A DNA stretch of 64,000 nt from Vibrio intestinalis (GTDB lineage Bacteria; Pseudomonadota; Gammaproteobacteria; Enterobacterales; Vibrionaceae): contig NZ_JANAVY020000002.1 in assembly GCF_025195085.2 (NCBI RefSeq), positions 274,284-338,283 of the forward strand, given 5' to 3'. Shown here one piece after another: positions 17,745 to 26,348 of the stretch. The position numbers were made by a program, and so were the translations under genes. The notes under the pieces were generated by a model that saw nothing but the letters and a program-made list of their open reading frames with translations, was not told where the DNA came from and ran no database searches. Each line of letters begins with the position of its first letter. The stretch's first letter is position 1.

Positions 17745-20014
17745 GCCACTTGCACCTCTAATGGCTCAGCTTGCTTTTTGCCTTCAGCCTTAAGGCGACG
17801 ATAAACCAAACCACACGCCGCAATGATGCCGGCGATCCAAGCCGCACTGCTCATTGGGTGATCAGCGAAATGCATAGTTTGGTAGTAAAGTGCTGCTCCA
17901 CCGTAAGCAAGACCCATCGTCCACACCGCAATAAAGCGCGCATACTTATGACCAAACTCACGCACGTAAGCCCCCATCGCAGCTACACAAGGCGTGTATA
18001 GCAAGATGAAAATTAGGTATGCAAATGCAGCATGGCTACTTGCAAAGTAACCTTTCAAGTTTCCAAAGATAGATGCATCAACCTCTTGCTCTTCGGCCAC
18101 AGCACCTGAGTCAGTCAAGTCACCGACTTCTACACCGAGAGGGTCTAAGTAATTCAAACCCGCTAGGTTATCAGGAATGGTCATAACCGCTTCTTCTAAA
18201 CTTGCCAAAAGATCGAATTGAGCATCTTCGCCTTCAGCCGGAGCATATAGATTGTTTAGCGTACCAACCACCGCTTCTTTTGCGAAAATGCCCGTAATGA
18301 TACCCACAGTCGCAGGCCAGTTATCCTCTTCAATGCCAATAGGCGCAAAGATTGGCGTAACCACTTGTGACGCTTTAGACAGCACAGAATTTTCACTGTC
18401 TTCATTACCGAAGCTGCCATCCATACCTACTGAGTTAAAGAAGCTCAGAACCGTCACTACCACGACGATGGTTTTACCTGCACCTAAAACAAAGCGCTTC
18501 AATTTCTGCCATGTTTTGATCATTACGTTTTGCATCGTTGGCAATTCGTAGTCTGGCATCTCCATCACTAAGCTATCGCTTGAGCCAGGGTAAAGGGTAT
18601 TTTTCAATACTAGACCAGTGAACACCGCCGCAACAATACCGAGCAGATAAAGTGCAAATACAACGTTTTGACCACTTTCAGGGAAGAAAGCCGCAGCGAA
18701 TAATGCGTATACAGGCAAACGCGCACCACAGGACATAAATGGCGCCATAGATGCTGCAAGTTTTCGCTCGCGTTCTTGGTCTAACGTTCGGGTTGCCATG
18801 ATAGAAGGCACGTTACAGCCGAATCCGAGCACAAGTGGCACAAACGCTTTACCCGGCAAGCCAATTTTCTGCATCACTTTATCAAGTACAAAGGCCGCAC
18901 GAGACATATAGCCTGAGCTTTCAAGTACTGCTAAGAACAGATACAAACATGCAATGACTGGAATGAAGGTTGCAACCGTTTGAATACCGCCACCTAGACC
19001 ATCAGCGATTAACGTGACTAACCATACCGGTAAGTGATCATCAAGAAGGTAGTGACCGCCATCAACAAGCACCGCGCCAACACCGATATCGAAGAAATCA
19101 ATAAACGCGCCACCAACGTTGATGGAGAACATGAACATCAAGTACATAACAACAAAGAAGAAAGGTACACCAATCCACTTGTTCAGAATTACGTTGTCGA
19201 CTTTCTCTGTAAAGCTATGGCTTAACTTACCTTCACTGCGACGAACCTTCTTACATTGTTCATGTAATAGTGTGTATTTTGTGTCGGCTACGTGTAGATC
19301 GATATCTAAAGAGAGTTCACTTTGACAAGTAAGTGCTAACTCACGTTGCTCTGGCTTAAGTGTATTAAGCACAAGCACATCGTTTTCAAGAGCGCGAATG
19401 GCGAGCGCACGTTCAGCGACTTCTTGACCTGTAAATGAAGGGGACAGTTTATCGATCGCAGCTTCGAACTCTGCATCATACTTGATTTGCATAGCATCAA
19501 GGTTGACACCTTGTACTACTGATTTGTGCAATTGTTCTTTGAATTTTTGTACTTGCCCGCCACTGTTTGCAGAGATAGCAAACACTGGGCAACCTAACAT
19601 CTTTTCAAGTGCTTTTAAGTCGATAGTTTGACGCTCACGTTTTAGCGCATCCATCTTGTTCAACACAACCATCATAGGACGGCCAAGCTCACGCAGCTGC
19701 AACGTCATATATAAGCTACGTTCAAGACAAGTGGCATCAACCACATTAATGATCAAATCGGCAGGATGAGTTAAAACGGCGCGAGATGCGATTGATTCAT
19801 CAATGCTATTACCATCATTACCACTATCTAATGCGTAGATACCTGGTAAATCGGTTAACGCGAAGTCATCTCCAGAGTGACTGAAACGGCCCGTTTTCTT
19901 CTCAACGGTCACACCTGCCCAGTTGCCAACTTGCTGCTTAGCACCTGTAAGGCCATTAAAGAGGGTGGTTTTACCGCTATTTGGATTACCTACTGTAAGA
20001 ATTTGGTATTTCAT
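17741..20014 (-). CDS. feoB: FeoB, ferrous iron transporter GTPase
   Basis: A 757-residue transporter. The N-terminal G domain has G1 GNPNSGKTT (residues 8-16), G3 DLPG and G4 NKMD (about 122-125). A helical GDI-like region follows, and then a membrane part with two Gate-type segments, including LGFGCNVPSIMATRTL and the C-terminal TPCVAAMGA. It moves Fe2+ across the inner membrane. The stop and start codons overlap those of feoC and feoA, giving a tight feoABC operon. Confidence 0.97.
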   Translation of the reverse strand: MKYQILTVGNPNSGKTTLFNGLTGAKQQVGNWAGVTVEKKTGRFSHSGDDFALTDLPGIYALDSGNDGNSIDESIASRAVLTHPADLIINVVDATCLERSLYMTLQLRELGRPMMVVLNKMDALKRERQTIDLKALEKMLGCPVFAISANSGGQVQKFKEQLHKSVVQGVNLDAMQIKYDAEFEAAIDKLSPSFTGQEVAERALAIRALENDVLVLNTLKPEQRELALTCQSELSLDIDLHVADTKYTLLHEQCKKVRRSEGKLSHSFTEKVDNVILNKWIGVPFFFVVMYLMFMFSINVGGAFIDFFDIGVGAVLVDGGHYLLDDHLPVWLVTLIADGLGGGIQTVATFIPVIACLYLFLAVLESSGYMSRAAFVLDKVMQKIGLPGKAFVPLVLGFGCNVPSIMATRTLDQERERKLAASMAPFMSCGARLPVYALFAAAFFPESGQNVVFALYLLGIVAAVFTGLVLKNTLYPGSSDSLVMEMPDYELPTMQNVMIKTWQKLKRFVLGAGKTIVVVVTVLSFFNSVGMDGSFGNEDSENSVLSKASQVVTPIFAPIGIEEDNWPATVGIITGIFAKEAVVGTLNNLYAPAEGEDAQFDLLASLEEAVMTIPDNLAGLNYLDPLGVEVGDLTDSGAVAEEQEVDASIFGNLKGYFASSHAAFAYLIFILLYTPCVAAMGAYVREFGHKYARFIAVWTMGLAYGGAALYYQTMHFADHPMSSAAWIAGIIAACGLVYRRLKAEGKKQAEPLEVQVA

Positions 20015-20241
20015 TACTTCGCCTCCACCAAAATTGAATCCGCAATGTTGGTACGCACAGCGAGTGATACGCCACGGACTTCAACTTGTAGAGGGTCGCC
20101 CATAGGAGCGGTTCGAATCAGCTTAACGGCAGTATTTGGCAGAAGTCCCATCACCATCAGTTTCTTTCTAACGTCATTAGAAAGCTCTGAAAATCCAGTA
20201 ATGGTAGCTTCTTGCCCTTGTTGTAATTGCGATAGTTGCAT
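20014..20241 (-). CDS. feoA: FeoA, SH3-like accessory protein for ferrous iron uptake
   Basis: A 75-residue FeoA domain (MQLSQLQQGQEATITGF...VMGLLPNTAVKLI). It is the first gene of feoABC and overlaps feoB by one base. It binds or modulates FeoB. A Fur-box-like sequence lies 27-45 bp upstream. Confidence 0.95.
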   Translation of the reverse strand: MQLSQLQQGQEATITGFSELSNDVRKKLMVMGLLPNTAVKLIRTAPMGDPLQVEVRGVSLAVRTNIADSILVEAK

Positions 20242-20267
20242 ATTGGGCCCAGTGTGATTGTTTTAAT

Positions 20268-20286
20268 AATAAGACTTATTGTCATT
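20268..20286 (-). promoter_or_regulatory. Fur box upstream of feoABC
   Basis: On the minus strand the 19-mer is AATGACAATAAGTCTTATT, which agrees with the Vibrio-type Fur consensus AATGANAATNATTNTCATT at all but two defined positions. It sits 27 bp before feoA, consistent with iron-replete repression by Fur. The match was made by eye. Confidence 0.75.
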
Positions 20287-20571
20287 TCGGTTACAAATTG
20301 TAACGAATTTAAGATCTATTTGAATTGTCTGGAATCAATCTTTCCGTTAATGAAACACTCGCTTTTCGTGGTTCAAGCGCGTAAAAAACGTCAAAAACAC
20401 ACTCGTCAAAAACGTCAAAACAAGCAATCACCAAGTTTTAGTAACACGGCCCAATTTTGTAAAATTCATTCACATAAAATAATAACTCACTTAAAACAAG
20501 TACTTAATGAGATGTCGCTTTTGTCATACCACCTTGGCGTTAATTTTATAAGTAAAAAAAGTAAACCGAAT
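20287..20571. other. AT-rich intergenic region between the feo promoter and tfoR
   Basis: No gene is supported. Three direct copies of CGTCAAAA occur at 20389, 20404 and 20413. A plus-strand open frame covering 20236-20607 has low-complexity basic content and is not credible as a protein. The region should contain the feo promoter and the upstream control region of the small RNA. Confidence 0.4.
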
Positions 20572-20583
20572 TATAGTTACTCA

Positions 20584-20711
20584 CATCGAGAGGGCATTGC
20601 CCCTTGATACAGAATTCCAGAGGTGGTGCTACCGCACCACTCCGGCAGCAAGCGAAGGTGTCATTGACACCCGTGGTATAGTCCCCCCGGCTATACCACG
20701 ATATTTTTTTT
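20584..20711 (+). ncRNA. tfoR: TfoR small RNA (activator of tfoX translation)
   Basis: Structured, non-coding stretch. There are three clear hairpins: GTGGTGC/GCACCAC (20623-20640), GGTGTC/GACACC (20657-20671) and the terminator CGTGGTATAG/CTATACCACG (20672-20700, C-rich loop) followed by a T run (20704-20711). A short GGGC/GCCC hairpin lies at 20592-20602. A -10-like TATAGT at 20572-20577 with no good -35 fits activator-dependent transcription. In V. cholerae TfoR is encoded between feoA and the genes leading to tfoS, is activated by TfoS and is about 102 nt; this is the same locus. The 5' end is uncertain (20584 to about 20608). Confidence 0.8.
20672..20711 (+). terminator. Rho-independent terminator of tfoR
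   Basis: Ten-base-pair perfect stem (20672-20681 with 20691-20700), nine-base loop TCCCCCCGG, and an 8-T tail after ATA. It gives the RNA its strand and 3' end. Confidence 0.92.
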
Positions 20712-21128
20712 CTAAACCCCTCCCTTAGAAAACACCCAAATCTTTTAGCCATCATCCCCAAATTAAAATAAATCCTTACAAATCATCGCATTAAGTTAAT
20801 TGTTAATAATTTTCGTCACCAAATATCAAACTAGCCAACAAGTACAACGATCTTACAATGGCTCACTCCTGAAGCCAGACGCATGTCGCATCAATACCAC
20901 ACTATCAACGACACAAAGCTATAGGCATTTTTTATTACCTAAATACATCGAGCCAAATGGGCCGTAATGAGCAGATAGAGTTGGAGGGCGATTAACAAAG
21001 GCAAGCAAACAAAATTTATCAGGCGTTGAGGTTGCCTCTCTATTGTCGTAAGGATTTATTGAACTCAACAAGTACGCAGTTCGTACAAATCCATTGCGAG
21101 TTAAATACCATCATTTGATGAGGTTATA
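20712..21128. other. Intergenic region after tfoR
   Basis: About 417 bp of AT-rich sequence with no supported gene or obvious structured element. A ribosome-binding site TGAGG (21118-21122) belongs to the next gene, and its promoter must lie here. Confidence 0.4.
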
Positions 21129-21344
21129 ATGAATCGAATTAATCCCGCCAAGTTGCACAATAGCAAGTGGACGGCAATCAAACCGTCAAAAAGAGAAAGG
21201 CATTTTTTGGTGTCAGCGATTGAGTTCGAAGAGGATGGTTCAGTCGCCTCCTGCACACTTGAGGCTATACTGTCCAAGAAGGAATATGCCGTTGATTGGA
21301 AAGATTTTAAGGACAGCGAAAAGTGGATCCAAGGCTGGAAATAA
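21129..21344 (+). CDS. TIGR02450-type Trp-rich small protein
   Basis: A 71-residue protein, MNRINPAKLHNSKWTA..., with regularly placed Trp residues (SKWTA, VDWKDF, EKWIQGWK) and the KRERHFLV segment that recalls the TIGR02450 family of short Trp-rich proteins. Function is unknown. Its position between feoA/tfoR and tfoS matches the small gene found there in V. cholerae. It is convergent with the next gene. Confidence 0.75.
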   Translation: MNRINPAKLHNSKWTAIKPSKRERHFLVSAIEFEEDGSVASCTLEAILSKKEYAVDWKDFKDSEKWIQGWK

Positions 21345-21409
21345 AACGCCCAGTGAAAGTCTCACATAACGTTGCGAGCCTGTCTTAAACCCGTTGCTAG
21401 GCTTAAAAC

Positions 21410-21763
21410 TTAAGAGAGCAGATTCACTCCAAAATACTTAGCCACAATATTCACAATAGCAAAACAAGCCACTGATATTAAACAACTCAACATCAATGTA
21501 ACCCAGAAAGAATATTTACCGAGTAAGTAAGGAAAGAGAAGAAACATTGGCAAAGTTGGCACTACAAACCAAAACGTATAATACGCGTGGTTTGATAGTT
21601 TTTCCGTCCCCTGCCCTTCAATATACATCCAAACCAACGCTAAGATCGTGACCGTCGGTAATGCAGCGACTAAAGCACCAAATTTATCGCTTCTCTTAGC
21701 CACTTCGGAAATAAGAACAACGATAGCTGCTGTTAATAAATACTTTGTAACAATCCAGAGCAC
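21410..21763 (-). CDS. DUF3147-like small membrane protein
   Basis: A 117-residue hydrophobic protein with about four predicted membrane helices (roughly 5-22, 30-47, 65-85, 90-112). The pattern KYLLTAAIVVLISEVAKRSDKFGALVAALP resembles DUF3147 proteins, which have no assigned function. It lies 101 bp downstream of tfoS on the same strand, so co-transcription is possible. The flanking spacers share the octamer CCCGTTGC but show no convincing recombination site. Confidence 0.65.
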   Translation of the reverse strand: MLWIVTKYLLTAAIVVLISEVAKRSDKFGALVAALPTVTILALVWMYIEGQGTEKLSNHAYYTFWFVVPTLPMFLLFPYLLGKYSFWVTLMLSCLISVACFAIVNIVAKYFGVNLLS

Positions 21764-21864
21764 GTTACCTCCTGTCTAAGGCTTTAACTTTCTTGGTTTA
21801 TTTCAATCTAAGCGTTTTTCTACCCGTTGCTTAGTTAGGGCGTTACAAACCACTTAACGTGACG

Positions 21865-24800
21865 CTATATATCTGCTCCAATTTCGTAATTTGAATCTTT
21901 TCCTTCAACGAACTGCGTTGGAGATACGCCAAAGCGATGTTTAAACTTTTGGCTAAAGTAAGAAGGGTCATTAAATCCGCACTCAAACGCAACATCTGAA
22001 ACTTTCTCTCCAGCCAGTAGACGGCGACATGCTTTATCTAAGCGTATCTCGTTAAGATAATCCGTAAAGGTACGCTGAGTAGCGTTCTTAAATCGACGCT
22101 GCAAGCTTCGCTCTGAGACAAACATCATTTTCGCGGCCGTTGAAGTACCAAAGTCTGAGTCGGAGAAGTGTTCTATCACAAGCCCTTCAAGTTTTTCCAG
22201 CCATGGGTCTTGATACACACCAGCATGAACAAAAGATTCTTCATCCTCTCCCTGCTCTATTTCGACGATGGTATGCTCGTCAAACGGATCGGTACGAGGC
22301 CAAGATAGGATCACCTCATTATGCCCATCTGCGCTAGTCACTTCGGCTACCCCGCCGCTCACCTCAACTAGTGCTAATATTTCCGCCCAACTACTGTTAT
22401 TTGATGTATCAATCCCAGTACCAAAATCGGTCATGACAAGGGCAACAAATTCATCTTTATGACAAATCTCAACTTCGATGGTTTGATGACGGAAACAACG
22501 TTTGACGAAGCTATCAAAGATCAAGTTGAACATGACATCCAAGTTAAAGTAATCGAGGGCCACATATTTGTCACGATTTGACCGCGCTTCAATCTCTAAG
22601 GTTAATCCGGACTTAGCCATCTCCTCTTTCCATCCACTCAGCACTGAGCCAAAAATCAGACCTAAATTATATGCTGGAGATTTATGATTCTGACTTTCGC
22701 GCACGTTTAGCAGCAACTCTAACTCACTTGAGATCTGGTCAATCATCTTTTTCTCAGCAGAGAGTTTTTCATCAGATAGAGAAGCTCTAGACTTGGACAA
22801 ACGCTCTCTGAACGAATGAATAGCTTGACTGAAGATCAGACGACGCACTTGAAGTTGCTTACGTAGTTGATGGTTGTTACTGAGTAAGATGCGGCTTTGA
22901 TGACGTAATTGGTTGGTTTTTAGCGCAACCTGAGACTTAAGCTCTCGGTTAGCTACCGTCATGATTCTCGAACGCCAATAGACAATCACCCCAATGAAAC
23001 TGACTAACGTAACAATGTACAAGGCAAATGCCCACATGGATAGATACCAAGGCTCAGTTACTCTAAAGTGGAAACTGCTCTCTCTACCCCGCTCTAAGCC
23101 ATTCACCACCGGACGTACATGCAATGTGTATTTACCTGGGTATAGACCTTCAAACGCTATTTGAAAACCATCTAAGGTTGTCCAACGAGTTTCGTCGCTC
23201 AGACGGTACTCCAGCGTAGAGCCACTGACTTGAGGTAATACGCCAATCTGGAAACCAATAGACTCACCATAAGGCACTACAACCTTTTCTTGAGGTACAG
23301 ACCCAAAAGAGACCATCGCTTGATTCACTCGAACATGGCTGAATATCGCCCGAGCTTCTGGCATTGGACTTACAGATAAGTCTTGGGTGTTAATTCTCAC
23401 CAAACTGTGCCACGAACCAAGTAACAATGTCGCCTCAGCGTCAGTGTCATTTAAACAAAATCCGGCGGAAAATTCGTTGTTAATGATGCCAAAAGGCTGA
23501 CCGTAATGACCAACGAGCTCACCTTCAAAAGTATAATGACTCAACCCCGCAGATGAGGTAAGCCACATGCCGTTGGGGTTAGAGACCACACATTTAGGCG
23601 TAATGTGCTCGTCTATAGTCGGCAACGTTTGCAAATATTCAGTACGCAAGTTGAGCTGGAAAACGCCATAGTTACTCGCGATCCAAATATTGTCATCATT
23701 GGCTTCGGCGATACTATGCACAGCGCCATAATCCACACTACCTGAGACAAAATGCAATAAGCCAGCTTTGAGTACATAAATGCCATGTTCAGTTCCGAGT
23801 ACCAAATGACCTCGTTCGGTCACTAGCATATAAGTGAGGCGCGCAGGCAAATGTTTACCTTGCATCCATTCAGAGCCAAATTCAACCAAAGCGCCTGACT
23901 TAACGTGGTAACTCCATAGATGGGATTCGTCTGCTCCCCAAATGTTGCCAGCCTTATCCACTTCTAAAAACTCTACCGTGCTACTTTTCAGTAGCAGTGG
24001 CAACTTATCATCTTTAACTACATAACCCGTGGCTAAATCAATACAGATAATGCCTTGATTAGTGGCAATCCAAACATTGCCCTGCCACTCAAGTACATCG
24101 TTCACTTTGCCTTTGTAGAGATACTCTTTTAAATGCTCATAATCGTGTTCAACAACAAACACGCCTTTATGTGAAATCGCGAGGTAGCCCGAGCCATTGC
24201 TCAGTGCTTTCAGGCCAATGAGTTGAGAACCAGAGCCGGATTGATTGAGTTCTTGAGAAGGAAAACGCTGAAACTTATCACCAAATAGAGAAAAGTAATG
24301 CACACCTTTGTTGGTGCCGATCCACATTCCACCCGCATCGTCATTAATAATAGAGTGAACTTTACGTCCTTCCAGAGTGTAACCAGCATCCTCTTCACCT
24401 GTATATTGGCGCGTTTCACCGGTCAAAAATGAATAAACAAAAAGACCATTTTCTGTACCGACCCAATACTCTTCTTTGGTTTCGGCGATGGCTAAAGTGT
24501 GTGGCGCAGCTATTACGAACTTAGGCTTACTGGTGTCATTGATATCGACCACAACCGCGCCTTTGTTTGAGCCAATAATCAGCTCGCGGCGCTCTTCAGA
24601 AAAGTAAAGTTTTTCGATATAGCGATTGTTCGATTTCGGCACGAACTGAAAATGTCCACTGCCTTCCGAAACAAACACCCCTGCATTGGTGGCTAAGGTC
24701 CATTTAGATCGAATTAGCAACGCATCGTTGATTTTCAATGATGCATCTTGGCTATATTGATACAGTTCCATCAGTGAGTAAGTAGAAAACTCACCGCTAG

Positions 24801-25230
24801 CAACATGATAAGTGTAAAACGCGGTTTCATCCGTTACCCAAATATAGCCACGGCTTGCGCCAATTTTTATGATTTCAGAACCTGGAGGAAGGCTAAACAC
24901 CAACTCCCTTTCATTTTGAGACGTAGAGCGATAGATAGAATTGTCGCTAAAGGTCCAAAAACGCTTAGCGTGAAACACCACCTGTTCAGCCTTGTAAGGT
25001 AAGGCCGAGCCAAATTTGGGAGAAACGGTTTGACCGTCAAAGAAGAGCACTTTGTCCTTAACATCATGAATCCAAAGGCCACCGCCTTCCGCTAAGAACA
25101 GTTGTTTTGCTGCCACGACGCGTCCTTGGCTCTGCATCGGCAATGGATAAAACACCGAAGGCGAAGAGTCAAACGCGTAAACTATGGTCGATATGAAATA
25201 GAGCAGAGCCGCCCAAATGGCTCGTTTCAC
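21865..25230 (-). CDS. tfoS: TfoS, membrane AraC-type regulator of chitin-induced competence
   Basis: A 1121-residue one-protein sensor. A signal peptide (1-19) is followed by a periplasmic propeller of repeated GLWIHD/GMWIGT-type blades (about 25-640), a Y_Y_Y-type Ig-like domain (about 650-730), one membrane helix (WAFALYIVTLVSFIGVIVYW, about 735-755), a cytoplasmic segment with remnants of a histidine-kinase ATPase fold (N-box-like near 902, DFGTGI at 935-940), and an AraC-type DNA-binding domain (about 1010-1110). In V. cholerae TfoS responds to chitin oligosaccharides and activates tfoR, which here lies about 1.2 kb past its 3' end. No kinase H-box is visible, so it is read as a one-component regulator. 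Confidence 0.9.
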   Translation of the reverse strand: MKRAIWAALLYFISTIVYAFDSSPSVFYPLPMQSQGRVVAAKQLFLAEGGGLWIHDVKDKVLFFDGQTVSPKFGSALPYKAEQVVFHAKRFWTFSDNSIYRSTSQNERELVFSLPPGSEIIKIGASRGYIWVTDETAFYTYHVASGEFSTYSLMELYQYSQDASLKINDALLIRSKWTLATNAGVFVSEGSGHFQFVPKSNNRYIEKLYFSEERRELIIGSNKGAVVVDINDTSKPKFVIAAPHTLAIAETKEEYWVGTENGLFVYSFLTGETRQYTGEEDAGYTLEGRKVHSIINDDAGGMWIGTNKGVHYFSLFGDKFQRFPSQELNQSGSGSQLIGLKALSNGSGYLAISHKGVFVVEHDYEHLKEYLYKGKVNDVLEWQGNVWIATNQGIICIDLATGYVVKDDKLPLLLKSSTVEFLEVDKAGNIWGADESHLWSYHVKSGALVEFGSEWMQGKHLPARLTYMLVTERGHLVLGTEHGIYVLKAGLLHFVSGSVDYGAVHSIAEANDDNIWIASNYGVFQLNLRTEYLQTLPTIDEHITPKCVVSNPNGMWLTSSAGLSHYTFEGELVGHYGQPFGIINNEFSAGFCLNDTDAEATLLLGSWHSLVRINTQDLSVSPMPEARAIFSHVRVNQAMVSFGSVPQEKVVVPYGESIGFQIGVLPQVSGSTLEYRLSDETRWTTLDGFQIAFEGLYPGKYTLHVRPVVNGLERGRESSFHFRVTEPWYLSMWAFALYIVTLVSFIGVIVYWRSRIMTVANRELKSQVALKTNQLRHQSRILLSNNHQLRKQLQVRRLIFSQAIHSFRERLSKSRASLSDEKLSAEKKMIDQISSELELLLNVRESQNHKSPAYNLGLIFGSVLSGWKEEMAKSGLTLEIEARSNRDKYVALDYFNLDVMFNLIFDSFVKRCFRHQTIEVEICHKDEFVALVMTDFGTGIDTSNNSSWAEILALVEVSGGVAEVTSADGHNEVILSWPRTDPFDEHTIVEIEQGEDEESFVHAGVYQDPWLEKLEGLVIEHFSDSDFGTSTAAKMMFVSERSLQRRFKNATQRTFTDYLNEIRLDKACRRLLAGEKVSDVAFECGFNDPSYFSQKFKHRFGVSPTQFVEGKDSNYEIGADI

Positions 25231-25258
25231 CAGCTAAATCCCTAGCAGCAATAAACAG

Positions 25259-25292
25259 CAAAAAGGAAGTGATTCACTCCGAATCACTTCCG
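25259..25292 (-). terminator. Rho-independent terminator after znuA
   Basis: Hairpin GGAAGTGATTC (25265-25275), loop ACTCC, GAATCACTTCC (25281-25291), with a five-A block at 25260-25264 that reads as a T run on the minus strand. It separates znuA from tfoS. Confidence 0.9.
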
Positions 25293-25381
25293 CATAATAT
25301 TTGCCGTTCATTCTATTTCATATTGCGAGTGATACCTAATCTAATCACCCGATTTTGTAATGAACTTTGTCCACAAGCCCA

Positions 25382-26269
25382 TTATTTAGACAAACAGTCT
25401 GAAAAACTCGCAGATAGTTGACCGATAAACGTAAAGTAACTACCTGGTTTTACGTCAATACTTGCGCCAAGTGGGTCAAGAACACCGATTTTAGCGTCAC
25501 TGCCACGAACCACCGACTCTACAACTGCTGGAGTAAATTGTGGCTCTGAGAAGACGCATTTAGCTTTACTTTCGGCAAGCGCAGTACGGATTTTTATCAA
25601 GGTTTTTGCGCCCGGTTTGCGCTCAGGACTCACGGTAAAATGGCCTAAACTGTTCAAGCCATAATCTTGTTCAAAATATGCATACGCGTCATGGAAAACA
25701 AAGTAGCCTTCCTGCTTAACGGGTGCTAGTTGCGCCGTCATTTGCTGTTTTTTCTCGGCGTATTGTTTCACAAACGCTTGGTAGTTCGCTTGGTATGCCT
25801 TCGCGTTGTCTGGGTCTACTTGTGCTAAGCGATCTTTGATGGCTTCTGCGGCTTGCAGTGCTGGCTTGTAGCCCAACCAAAAATGAGGGTCATGACTACC
25901 ATGATCATGGCCATGGTGGTCATGATGATCGTGCTCTTCACCAAATTCACGTAGTGCTAAACCTTCAACCTCAGAGATGGTTAACACTGAAGACTGCTTT
26001 TCTAACACTTTTTCCATAAAGGGTTCGAGGTCATGACCAAACCAAATCACTAAGTCCGCATCGACCACTTTTTTCACATCCGAAGGACGCATTGCATAGT
26101 CATGAGGGGAAGTATTTGAGTTTAATAACACCTGAGGTTCAGTAACCCCTTGAGTGATCTCAGCAGTGATCATTTGGATAGGTTTAATACTAGTCAAAAT
26201 CGTTTGAGCTTGTGCAGCAATAGGTAAGGCTGCTAAGGCACACAATAGAGCAATCTTTTTTTTCATCAT
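25382..26269 (-). CDS. znuA: ZnuA, periplasmic zinc-binding protein
   Basis: A 295-residue cluster A-I (zinc) solute-binding protein. The signal peptide MMKKKIALLCALAALPIAAQA is followed by the metal ligands in SPHDYAMRPSD, a His-rich loop EEHDHHDHHGHDHGSHD and PHFWL, and later HDAYAYFEQDYGL. It delivers Zn2+ to ZnuBC. The open frame can extend to a TTG at 26305, but that codon falls inside the Zur-like palindrome and would add 12 residues before the signal peptide, so the ATG at 26269 is used (26266 is equally possible). Confidence 0.95.
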   Translation of the reverse strand: MMKKKIALLCALAALPIAAQAQTILTSIKPIQMITAEITQGVTEPQVLLNSNTSPHDYAMRPSDVKKVVDADLVIWFGHDLEPFMEKVLEKQSSVLTISEVEGLALREFGEEHDHHDHHGHDHGSHDPHFWLGYKPALQAAEAIKDRLAQVDPDNAKAYQANYQAFVKQYAEKKQQMTAQLAPVKQEGYFVFHDAYAYFEQDYGLNSLGHFTVSPERKPGAKTLIKIRTALAESKAKCVFSEPQFTPAVVESVVRGSDAKIGVLDPLGASIDVKPGSYFTFIGQLSASFSDCLSK

Positions 26270-26303
26270 CTTGTTCGATACACGAGTAGCTTTTGGGAGA
26301 CCC

Positions 26304-26325
26304 AAATGTTACATTATAACACAAG
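26304..26325. promoter_or_regulatory. Zur box in the znuA-znuC divergent region
   Basis: Inverted repeat TGTTACATTATAACA at 26307-26321 with A-rich flanks, closely resembling the Zur operator core (TGTTATAnTATAACA). It lies 38 bp before znuA and 28 bp before znuC, so one operator could control both transcripts. The match was made by eye. Confidence 0.75.
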
Positions 26326-26348
26326 TTAATTGCAAATGAGTTCCATTC

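Noticed and set aside
20546..20761. 71-residue minus-strand open frame over the tfoR region
   Set aside because: It runs through three hairpins and the terminator of the RNA on the opposite strand; no domain or ribosome-binding site.
21345..21864. DUF3147 gene considered as an integron cassette because CCCGTTGC occurs in both flanks and one flank has a GTTAGGGCGTTAC string
   Set aside because: No matching R'' half-site or complementary arms could be drawn on either side, so an attC site is not supported.
25382..26305. TTG start at 26305 for znuA
   Set aside because: It would put 12 residues before the signal peptide and overlap the Zur palindrome; ATG at 26269 is better.
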